Below are positions 1-4,861 of a DNA stretch of 6,267 bases, piece after piece (the stretch's first letter is position 1; every line of letters begins with the position of its first letter). The translations under genes and the position numbers were made by a program. The notes under the pieces were generated by a model. That model did not search any database, was not told where the DNA came from, and saw only the letters and a program-made list of their open reading frames with translations. This DNA is from Proteobacteria bacterium UBA664 (lineage in GTDB: Bacteria; Pseudomonadota; Gammaproteobacteria; UBA7966): contig DBNU01000213.1 of assembly GCA_002299125.1 (NCBI GenBank), forward strand, positions 1 to 6,267. Direction: 5' to 3'.

Positions 1-372
1 CTGGATGCCGCTCGGCAGGACCATCACGCCTTCCTTGCCCTTGTTGGCCTCGAGGTAGGCGCGGCCGGCTTCCAGCGCCTGGACCCCGCGCTCCTGCGCG
101 CGCGCCTGGGCAGCGTTGGCCTGCTTTTCGAGGGCGGTATTCATCTCTTCGGGCGTCAGGCGCGGCTCGCGCCCGGCAACGACGTCCTCGACGGCCAGAC
201 GAAAGGCCTCGGCGTCCACTTCGACGCCCTGACGGACGATGTTCTGCACCACCTGGGTCCCGACCGCGTAGCTGAACTGCTGGACGTCGGTCTTGAGGGC
301 CGGGTCGGCCGCCAGAGCGGTGAGGGGGAGCAGGGCGGCGCCCAGCAGGGCACCGGTACGGATGTGGGTCAT
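1..372 (-). CDS. FKBP-type peptidyl-prolyl cis-trans isomerase, N-terminal part (cut by window edge)
   Basis: This is the first 124 codons of an exported prolyl isomerase of the Mip/FkpA/FklB group; it is open to the window edge, so the catalytic FKBP domain lies outside. Seen: a short signal peptide (residues 1-21, hydrophobic LLGAALLPLTALA with an Ala-x-Ala cleavage site before ADPAL). After it comes an FKBP_N dimerisation domain: FSYAVGTQVVQNIVRQGVEVD at about 33-53, the charged EPRLTPEEM region at about 69-77, a long alanine/glutamine-rich helix, and the linker YLEANKGKEGVMVLPSGIQ that normally leads into the FKBP fold. In this family the N-terminal domain forms a V-shaped dimer and the protein helps fold periplasmic or outer-membrane proteins. 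The ATG at 372 has an AGGA ribosome site six bases upstream. It lies 197 bases downstream of regA on the same strand, so it probably has its own promoter. Whether it is mip, fkpA or fklB cannot be decided without the C-terminus. Confidence 0.9.
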   Translation of the reverse strand, partial: MTHIRTGALLGAALLPLTALAADPALKTDVQQFSYAVGTQVVQNIVRQGVEVDAEAFRLAVEDVVAGREPRLTPEEMNTALEKQANAAQARAQERGVQALEAGRAYLEANKGKEGVMVLPSGIQ

Positions 373-407
373 GTTCAGTCCTGGATGGCGGATGAGGGGG
401 TGCTGCT

Positions 408-430
408 TGGCCTCGACAACTGGCCTCGAC
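408..430. repeat. 10-bp direct repeat, period 13, upstream of the isomerase gene
   Basis: TGGCCTCGAC occurs at 408-417 and again at 421-430, separated by AAC. The 13-bp period is a little more than one helical turn. The pair lies 36-58 bases upstream of the isomerase start on the minus strand, where a promoter would be expected. It may be a pair of protein-binding sites or just a local duplication; no known regulator consensus was recognised. Confidence 0.35.
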
Positions 431-448
431 TCGCGGGCGGGCGCGAGT
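429..448. other. 7-bp stem / 6-base loop inverted repeat
   Basis: ACTCGCG at 429-435 pairs perfectly with CGCGAGT at 442-448 across a six-base loop. It overlaps the end of the nearby direct repeat, and there is no T-run on either side, so it is not a standard intrinsic terminator. In DNA this rich in GC a short dyad has limited weight. Confidence 0.25.
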
Positions 449-508
449 GTCCCACAGCCGCCGCGTGCGCGTCACGCGCCCGCGCGGGGCTGGGCACCCG
501 AGGAATGC

Positions 509-568
509 GGATTGCGCCCCTGCCGGTGCCGCCTGGCCCCGTCGCCATGCGTCCGGGGACAGCAATCC
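509..568 (-). other. Imperfect long hairpin immediately after regA (possible 3' end structure)
   Basis: GGATTGC at 509-515 is the exact inverse of GCAATCC at 562-568. Just inside, CCCC at 517-520 can pair with GGGG at 554-557. The structure begins two bases after the regA stop codon, so the regA transcript could fold into a long interrupted hairpin there. No uridine tract follows, so it could be a processing or stability element rather than a Rho-independent terminator. This is inferred from base pairing by eye; no folding energy was computed. Confidence 0.3.
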
Positions 569-569
569 C

Positions 570-1118
570 TCAGCGGCGCACCGGACGTTTACGCAGCCGG
601 CGCTGGAGCGTGCGCCGGTGCATGGCCAGCCGGCGTGCCGCCTCCGAGACGTTGCCGCCACACTCGGTGAGCACGCGCTGGATGTGCTCCCACTGCAGCC
701 GTTCGACCGAAGGGGGCGTGTCCGGCAGGGGTACGTCGCTGCGGCCATCGGCGCGCTCGAAGGCCGCGAGCAGTTCATCGGCGTCGGTGGGCTTGGTGAG
801 GTAGTGGACGGCACCCAGCTTGATGGCCTCGACCGCGGTGGCAATGCTGGCGTAGCCGGTCATCACCACCACCCGCGTTGGTGGATCGGCCTCTGCCAGT
901 GCGGCCACGAGTTCGAGGCCCGAACCATCGGGCAGACTCAGATCCACCAGGGCATGCGAGAAGCCCTGGCTGAGCAGCGTGCGCGCTGCCGCCACGCCTC
1001 CGGCCACCGTCACCCGGAAGCCGCGTCGGCCCATGGCAGCGGCCAGTACCTCGGCGAAGCGCGCGTCGTCCTCGACGATCAACAGTTCGGCTGGCAACAG
1101 TTCGGCTGACGTTCCCAT
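570..1118 (-). CDS. regA: RegA/PrrA/ActR-type redox response regulator
   Basis: This is a 182-residue response regulator that, when phosphorylated by its sensor, binds DNA and controls redox and energy genes. The receiver domain spans about residues 11-122, with an acidic pocket in LLIVEDD (E16, D17, D18), phosphoacceptor D59 in ALVDLSLPDGSG, switch residue T87 in VVMTGYAS and K109 in YLTKP. After a short proline-containing linker (DTPPS) comes a Fis-like helix-turn-helix: WEHIQRVLTECGGNVSEAAR followed by RLAMHRRTLQRRLRKR (about 143-178). The MHRRTLQR sequence and overall length near 180 residues are diagnostic of the RegA/PrrA/ActR/RoxR family rather than the larger NtrC regulators. The ATG at 1118 is chosen because its A is the last base of the kinase stop (TGATG), giving translational coupling. 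The reading frame stays open upstream to 1415, but that part lies within the kinase gene and has no receiver sequence. Every key residue is present. Confidence 0.95.
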   Translation of the reverse strand: MGTSAELLPAELLIVEDDARFAEVLAAAMGRRGFRVTVAGGVAAARTLLSQGFSHALVDLSLPDGSGLELVAALAEADPPTRVVVMTGYASIATAVEAIKLGAVHYLTKPTDADELLAAFERADGRSDVPLPDTPPSVERLQWEHIQRVLTECGGNVSEAARRLAMHRRTLQRRLRKRPVRR

Positions 1119-2452
1119 CACTCTTTCACTTCGCCCGTTCGCTGGCGCCGGTTGCCGACTCCCGCCGGTGCCGACAGCAGCAGGGCCTTGAGTGGCAGGT
1201 CGATCGCGGCCTGCACCCCAGCCCCCGGCCGACTGATCAGGCGCAGTTCTCCCCCCATGCGCTCGAGCGTGGTGCGCGTGAGGTAGAGACCGAGCCCCAT
1301 GCCCCCCTCGGTTGCCCGCGTCGACAGTACCCGACGCCCGGCCTGACGGGCGATCTCCTCCGGCATGCCGGGACCATCGTCGATCACCGTGAGATGCAAG
1401 TGGGCCGGATCCCAACTGGCAGTGAGCTGGATTGGGCCGGATGCCACGTCTGCCGCGTTGTGCAGCAGGTTCATGATGGCCTGAGTGAGCGTGCGATCAG
1501 CCACGATCCATGGGGCTGGCAGCGGACCCTCGAGGCGCGTCACCAGAACCGCCGCAGGCCGCATCCGCTGCCACTCGGCGACGGTGCGCTCGAGGAAGGT
1601 GTCGAGCCCGCTGGCCGCGCCCTGTTCGGCCCGCTGTCCCCCCGCATCCTGGGCCATCCGCGCCAGGATCTCCTTGCAGCGCCCCACCTCCTCGCGCAGC
1701 AACCGCGCCTGATCGTGCAGGTCGCGGTCAGTGCTGCTGGCCCGTTCGAGTTCCCGGGCGAGCGTCGCGATGGTGGCGAGCGGAGTGCCGAGTTCATGTG
1801 CGGTGCCGGCCGCCAGCGTGCCGAGTGCCAGCGTGCGTTCGCCGGCGAGGGCACGCTCGCGCGCCAGTGACAGTTCACGTTCGTGCAGGGCGAGGGCCTT
1901 GCCGATGCGGGCGACGAAGGCCGCCACCAGCCCGGCCGCGAGCAGGAAACCGAGCCACATCCCGAGCAGATGGGTGGAGAGTTCGTGGCCATGGTGGCCC
2001 CAGGGGTGGAAAGGGCGGTGAACGAACAGCAGCGCCGTGTAGGTGGCACCGGCGACACCCGCTACGGTCCAGGTCAAGGCCAATGGGAGGGTCGCGGCCG
2101 CCACCACCACAGGCAGCATGAGCAGTGAGATGAAGGGGTTTGCCACGCCGCCGGTCAGCCCGGTGATGAGTGCGAGGCCGAGGATGTCCACCAGAAGCTG
2201 GACCAGAAAATGCGCTGGGGTCACGGCGTGCGCATGCCGCAATGCGCGCCAGCTATGCACGGTGAGGGCACCCATCAGGAGGGCGGCCAGCAGCAGTGGG
2301 CCCCAGGGCAGGGCCGCCGCGTAGTGATGGGCCGCGAGCCACAGCACCAGCAGATGGACGGCGAGGGCGATGCTGCGCAGCGCCAGGAAGTAGTGCAGAC
2401 ACAGCCCGGTCAGAGCGGAGGGCGGGAGCGCGCGGGTCTGCGGGTCAGGCAT
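1118..2452 (-). CDS. regB: RegB/PrrB-type redox-sensing membrane histidine kinase
   Basis: This 444-residue sensor kinase should sit in the inner membrane and phosphorylate the adjacent RegA. About six hydrophobic segments occupy residues 20-182. GGVANPF at 101-107 matches the GGxxNPF heptapeptide that in RegB/PrrB lies between transmembrane helices and is linked to ubiquinone sensing. The H-box is GTAHELGTPLATI with phospho-accepting H219. C259 in EEVGRCKEILARM matches the redox-active cysteine of the RegB redox box. The ATP-binding domain shows an N-box (NLLHNAADVA, N332), a G1 box (DDGPGMP, 358-364) and a G2 box (GGMGLGLYL, 383-391). The ATG at 2452 is chosen because the membrane domain starts just after it. 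The frame stays open upstream to 2638, but that extension is low-complexity and ends in the tandem repeat. The ribosome site is weak (GAGA, 6-7 bases upstream). No senC/sco gene lies between kinase and regulator, unlike many alphaproteobacteria. Confidence 0.95.
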   Translation of the reverse strand: MPDPQTRALPPSALTGLCLHYFLALRSIALAVHLLVLWLAAHHYAAALPWGPLLLAALLMGALTVHSWRALRHAHAVTPAHFLVQLLVDILGLALITGLTGGVANPFISLLMLPVVVAAATLPLALTWTVAGVAGATYTALLFVHRPFHPWGHHGHELSTHLLGMWLGFLLAAGLVAAFVARIGKALALHERELSLARERALAGERTLALGTLAAGTAHELGTPLATIATLARELERASSTDRDLHDQARLLREEVGRCKEILARMAQDAGGQRAEQGAASGLDTFLERTVAEWQRMRPAAVLVTRLEGPLPAPWIVADRTLTQAIMNLLHNAADVASGPIQLTASWDPAHLHLTVIDDGPGMPEEIARQAGRRVLSTRATEGGMGLGLYLTRTTLERMGGELRLISRPGAGVQAAIDLPLKALLLSAPAGVGNRRQRTGEVKE

Positions 2453-2504
2453 GGTGGGTCTCGTCTGTGGCCGGCTGTAGTCAGCGGCGCGAGCCGCGAG
2501 TCTA

Positions 2505-2514
2505 CGTCGCGACG
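2505..2514. promoter_or_regulatory. Candidate RegA-like palindrome in the regB leader
   Basis: CGTCGCGACG is a perfect 10-bp palindrome 53-62 bases upstream of the regB start. With its flanks it contains GCGTC and GTCGC/GACGC half-sites, resembling the loose GCGNC...GNCGC pattern reported for RegA/PrrA binding. The pattern is degenerate and GC-rich, so chance matches are common in this genome. Autoregulation is an inference. Confidence 0.25.
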
Positions 2515-2543
2515 CCGGTGTGGCCATCCCGGTGGCCGACTGC

Positions 2544-2571
2544 GCTCTACGCGACCCGCATCGCCTGTAAA
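2544..2571 (-). promoter_or_regulatory. Weak sigma70-like promoter candidate facing regB
   Basis: On the minus strand TTTACA (2571-2566) matches the -35 consensus at five of six bases. It is followed after 16 bases by TAGAGC (2549-2544), a poor -10 with three of six matches. It would give a leader of roughly 85 bases that contains the 10-bp palindrome. It is the best pair seen in this gap but is not strong. Confidence 0.25.
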
Positions 2572-2577
2572 CGGTCG

Positions 2578-2618
2578 TGCCATTCCGTCCCCGCCTGCGC
2601 GGGGATGATGGGATGGCA
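2578..2618. repeat. Hairpin element at the left end of the tandem repeat
   Basis: TCCCCGC at 2588-2594 pairs perfectly with GCGGGGA at 2599-2605 across the loop CTGC. Outer arms TGCCAT (2578-2583) and ATGGCA (2613-2618) also pair, with an internal loop between. The sequence resembles the dispersed short palindromes whose spurious translation reads IPAQAG, common in proteobacterial genomes; the minus strand here does translate to IIPAQAGT. The right arm is identical to the unit amplified in the adjoining tandem array. Confidence 0.55.
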
Positions 2619-2714
2619 CGGGGATGATGGGATGGCACGGGGATGACGGGATGGCACGGGGATGACGGGATGGCGCGGGGATGATGGGATGGCGCGGGGA
2701 TGATGGGATGGCAC
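2601..2714. repeat. 19-bp G-rich tandem repeat, six units
   Basis: Six consecutive 19-bp units with the pattern GGGGATGAYGGGATGGCRC fill 2601-2619, 2620-2638, 2639-2657, 2658-2676, 2677-2695 and 2696-2714. They differ only at one Y (T or C) and one R (A or G) position. Every unit carries GGGG and GGG runs separated by loops of five and seven bases, so the plus strand repeatedly fits the G3+N1-7 quadruplex pattern. There are no spacers, so it is not a CRISPR array. Copy number is likely variable between strains through replication slippage. Confidence 0.9.
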
Positions 2715-2775
2715 GGGGGCGACGGTGTGGCCTTGGGGGGATGGCGGTGTGGTCTGGGGGGATCGTTGGTGGTCT
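2715..2775. repeat. Three degenerate 20-21-bp G-rich units continuing the tandem array
   Basis: Three further units start with G-runs at 2715 (five G), 2735 (six G) and 2756 (six G). They are 20, 21 and 20 bases long and share tails related to GGTGTGGYCT. They keep the G-run spacing of the main array but have drifted in sequence, suggesting an older part of the same repeat. The third ends 42 bases before the soxC-like start codon. Confidence 0.55.
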
Positions 2776-2817
2776 AAGCTCGCCATCGATGACTGGTTGA
2801 ACCCGGGGGGATTGCGG

Positions 2818-4059
2818 GTGCAAGGCAACGGTGACGGTCACGAGCGGGCGCCGGGCATGGGGCGGCGGCGCTTCCTGCAGACCAGCGTCGGGACGCTGGG
2901 ACTGGCGCCGCTGATGGCGGCCGGCACCCATCCCGCGTGGACGCGGATCCCGGGTGCCCCCTTCTCGAATTACGGCCAACCGGCTGCGAGCGAGTCGGGT
3001 GTGATCCGCTGGATCAGCGCCAATGCCGATGTCCCGGGCAACGGCGTGTCGTGGACCCCGTTGCAGGATCTCGTCGGCACGCTCACACCCGCGGGCCTGC
3101 ACTTCGAGCGCCACCACAACGGTGTGCCCCGGATCGACCCGGCGCTGCATACGCTCACCCTGCACGGACGCGACGCACGCGCGACGCGCTGGACGGTCGC
3201 GAAGTTGCTGCGCTACCCGCTCGTGAGTCGCCAGCTCTTCATCGAATGCGGGGGCAACAGCAATTCCGGCTGGTTGCAGGAACCACCGCAGGCAGCGGTG
3301 GGCTGGCTGCATGGACTCGTCTCCTGCAGCGAGTGGTCGGGCGTGCCCCTCAGCCTGCTGCTCGAGGAGGCCGGAGTGGCGCGTCGTAGTGGCTGGCTCA
3401 TCGCGGAAGGGAGCGACGCCTTCGGATTGCACATGAGTCTGCCGCTGGAAAAGGCCTTCGACGATTGTTTCATCGGGCTCTACCAGAACGGTGAGCGCCT
3501 GCGTCCGGAGAATGGCTACCCCATGCGGCTCATCGTGCCCGGCTGGGAGGGTGTGCTGCATGTGAAGTGGCTCACACGGCTCGAGGTGGCGGATGTCCCG
3601 GCGATGTCGCGCAACGAGACCGCTCGCTACACCGAGCTGCTCCCGGGTGGACGCGCCCGGCAGTTCAGCTTCTTCATGGAGGCGAAGTCGCTCATCACAC
3701 GGCCGACACTTGGTGACGCACTCGCCCCTGGTGATTATGTGGATATCGCTGGCGTCGCCTGGAGTGGTCGTGGCCGCATCCGTCGAGTGGAGGTCTCCGT
3801 CGATGGCGGTGGCAGTTGGCAGGATGCTGAGTTGCAGGCGCCGGTGCTGCCGGTCTGTTTCACGCGCTTTCGCCTGCCCTGGCGCTGGGATGGTCGCCGG
3901 GCGGTACTGCAATCGCGGGCGATCGACGTGACGGGCTACGTGCAGCCCGGGCGCGAGGCACTGCTGGCTGCGCGCGGGCGCTGGGGTTATTTCCACTACA
4001 ACGCCGTCGTGAGCTGGGCAGTCGATGAGGATGGTTTCATCGCACATGTCTACGCCTGA
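2818..4059 (+). CDS. soxC: SoxC-like periplasmic sulfite/sulfane dehydrogenase, molybdenum cofactor subunit
   Basis: This 413-residue enzyme belongs to the sulfite oxidase family of molybdopterin enzymes, close to SoxC, and would oxidise a reduced sulfur species in the periplasm. A twin-arginine signal (GRRRFLQT, arginines at 16-18, then a weakly hydrophobic stretch) predicts export already folded with its cofactor. The molybdopterin domain includes LHFERHHNGVPRIDP (about 94-108), FIECGGNSNSGW with the molybdenum-ligand cysteine C144, LVSCSEWSGVPLSLLLEEAG and GYPMRLIVPGWEGVLHVKWL. The C-terminal third is a Mo-co dimerisation domain (about 288-413) with AWSGRGRIRRVEVSVDGG and LPWRWDGRRAVLQSRA. 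The GTG at 2818 is chosen for its upstream GGGGGGA ribosome site at six bases; the ATG at 2857, directly before the Tat motif, is the alternative. A start at 2725 would place repeat-derived sequence in the protein. The gene overlaps the cytochrome gene. No soxXYZAB genes are visible, so substrate (sulfite or SoxY-bound sulfane) is open. Confidence 0.9.
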   Translation: MQGNGDGHERAPGMGRRRFLQTSVGTLGLAPLMAAGTHPAWTRIPGAPFSNYGQPAASESGVIRWISANADVPGNGVSWTPLQDLVGTLTPAGLHFERHHNGVPRIDPALHTLTLHGRDARATRWTVAKLLRYPLVSRQLFIECGGNSNSGWLQEPPQAAVGWLHGLVSCSEWSGVPLSLLLEEAGVARRSGWLIAEGSDAFGLHMSLPLEKAFDDCFIGLYQNGERLRPENGYPMRLIVPGWEGVLHVKWLTRLEVADVPAMSRNETARYTELLPGGRARQFSFFMEAKSLITRPTLGDALAPGDYVDIAGVAWSGRGRIRRVEVSVDGGGSWQDAELQAPVLPVCFTRFRLPWRWDGRRAVLQSRAIDVTGYVQPGREALLAARGRWGYFHYNAVVSWAVDEDGFIAHVYA

Positions 4060-4774
4060 TCCGAATGACCACGCAGCGAGGGCAGGGCACGTATGCGGCC
4101 TCCCTGACGCTCGCCCTGTGCGGTCGTGGGGCCGCGGCCGCTCGCCCGAGGCGCTGTCGGCAACGGTAGTGCCTGCGTCGCGCTTGCGCGGCCCGTCGCC
4201 GTGGCGGGTGGTCCTGCTGGTGCTGCTCGTATCGTTGGTATCACCCGGTCATCTGCGGCTGGCTGGAGCGGCAGTGACCGAGGCAACAAGGAGCGAAACT
4301 CCCGTGCCTGCACTGGGTGAACGCCTCGATCCGGAGGCCATCGCCCTTTTGCCACAGACCCTCTTTGCGGACGGTCGGGGTCTGCCGTCCGGCCGTGGTA
4401 CGGTCCGGCAGGGCGCGCTGCTTTACGCCCGGCTCTGCGTGCAGTGCCACGGCCCGGACGGTCGCGGCGGGTCGGCACCGGAGCTTGCAGGGGGCAGATC
4501 ACCCCTCGCCGGCGACTATCCGGATCAGAACATCGGCAATTGGTGGCCCCATGCCACGACGCTGTTCGACTTCATCCGTCGCGCCATGCCGATGTTCGCA
4601 CCTGGCAGCCTGTCCGACGCAGAGTGTTATGCCCTCACGGCCTGGCTGCTCGAACGCAACGGCCTCTGGCCAGAGGACGTGCCGCTGGATGCGGCGGGTC
4701 TTGGTGCGGTGCGCATGCCGAACCGCGACGGCTTTGACTCCCAGTGGCCGGATCGCGGTCCGCCCCACCCCTGA
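4046..4774 (+). CDS. SoxD-like monoheme cytochrome c, electron acceptor of the dehydrogenase
   Basis: This is a 242-residue class I cytochrome c that would take electrons from the SoxC-like subunit. One heme-binding motif, CVQCH, is seen (C131, C134, H135 from the ATG at 4046), followed by GPDGRGGSAPELAGG. IGNWWPHATTLFDFIRRAMP with APGSLSDAECYALTAWLL (about 163-202) is typical of SoxD-type cytochromes; a methionine in RRAMPM is the likely axial ligand. The hydrophobic segment VVLLVLLVSLVSP (about residues 55-67) is a signal peptide or anchor, followed by a spacer of about 60 residues before the heme. Classical Paracoccus SoxD is larger and diheme; this one has only one heme site. The start is uncertain: ATG 4046 has GAGGA 14 bases upstream and overlaps the previous gene by 14 bases. 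ATG 4025, GTG 4118 and GTG 4169 are in frame, and the last would give a normal-length signal peptide. The overlap implies translational coupling. Confidence 0.85.
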   Translation: MSTPDPNDHAARAGHVCGLPDARPVRSWGRGRSPEALSATVVPASRLRGPSPWRVVLLVLLVSLVSPGHLRLAGAAVTEATRSETPVPALGERLDPEAIALLPQTLFADGRGLPSGRGTVRQGALLYARLCVQCHGPDGRGGSAPELAGGRSPLAGDYPDQNIGNWWPHATTLFDFIRRAMPMFAPGSLSDAECYALTAWLLERNGLWPEDVPLDAAGLGAVRMPNRDGFDSQWPDRGPPHP

Positions 4775-4835
4775 GACATCATCATGCCGCGTGTCCACCG
4801 CAAGCTGCACGTCGTGGTCGCTCCTGACTGGGGCG

Positions 4836-4851
4836 GGCACGCGGCCGTGCC
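4836..4851. terminator. Hairpin between convergent genes, possible bidirectional terminator
   Basis: GGCACG at 4836-4841 pairs with CGTGCC at 4846-4851 across CGGC. It lies in the 87-base gap between the ends of the cytochrome gene and the GGDEF-cupin gene, where a shared terminator would be expected. There is no T-run on either side, so the call rests on position and the short stem only. Confidence 0.3.
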
Positions 4852-4861
4852 GGGCCGTTGG

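Larger units (their letters stand above)
2453..2817. other. Divergent intergenic region between regB and the soxC-like gene
   Basis: This 365-base gap separates regB (leftward) from the soxC-like gene (rightward). From left to right it holds the presumed regB leader with a 10-bp palindrome, a weak sigma70-like promoter facing regB, a short hairpin, six near-identical 19-bp units and three degenerate G-rich units. About 40 bases of ordinary sequence then lead to the soxC-like start. No convincing -10/-35 pair was found facing the soxC-like gene; the best candidate, TAAGCT at 2775-2780, matches the -10 consensus at only three of six bases. Long open frames crossing this region on the minus strand are by-products of the stop-free repeat. 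Confidence 0.7.

Noticed and set aside
467..479. GCGCGT-C-ACGCGC dyad as an operator
   Set aside because: It is built only of alternating GC-rich sequence common in this DNA and has no match to a known operator.
293..1109. Overlapping plus-strand frames opposite regA and the isomerase start
   Set aside because: They are arginine/alanine-rich shadow frames with no domain signature, opposite supported minus-strand genes.
1119..1415. N-terminal extension of the response regulator up to 1415
   Set aside because: It overlaps the kinase ATPase region in another frame. The receiver domain begins just after the ATG at 1118, which is coupled to the kinase stop.
2453..2638. N-terminal extension of the sensor kinase up to 2638
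   Set aside because: It is arginine/proline-rich, reaches into the tandem repeat and has no resemblance to RegB. The ATG at 2452 starts just before the membrane domain.
2601..2775. CRISPR array
   Set aside because: Units are directly adjacent with no unique spacers and no cas genes are nearby, so it is a simple tandem repeat.
2410..4047. Long minus-strand open frame of 545 codons antisense to the soxC-like gene
   Set aside because: It has no recognisable domain, its C-terminal part is repeat-derived (PRAIPSSP, SHHPRA) and it lies opposite a well-supported enzyme gene. High GC and a stop-free repeat explain it.
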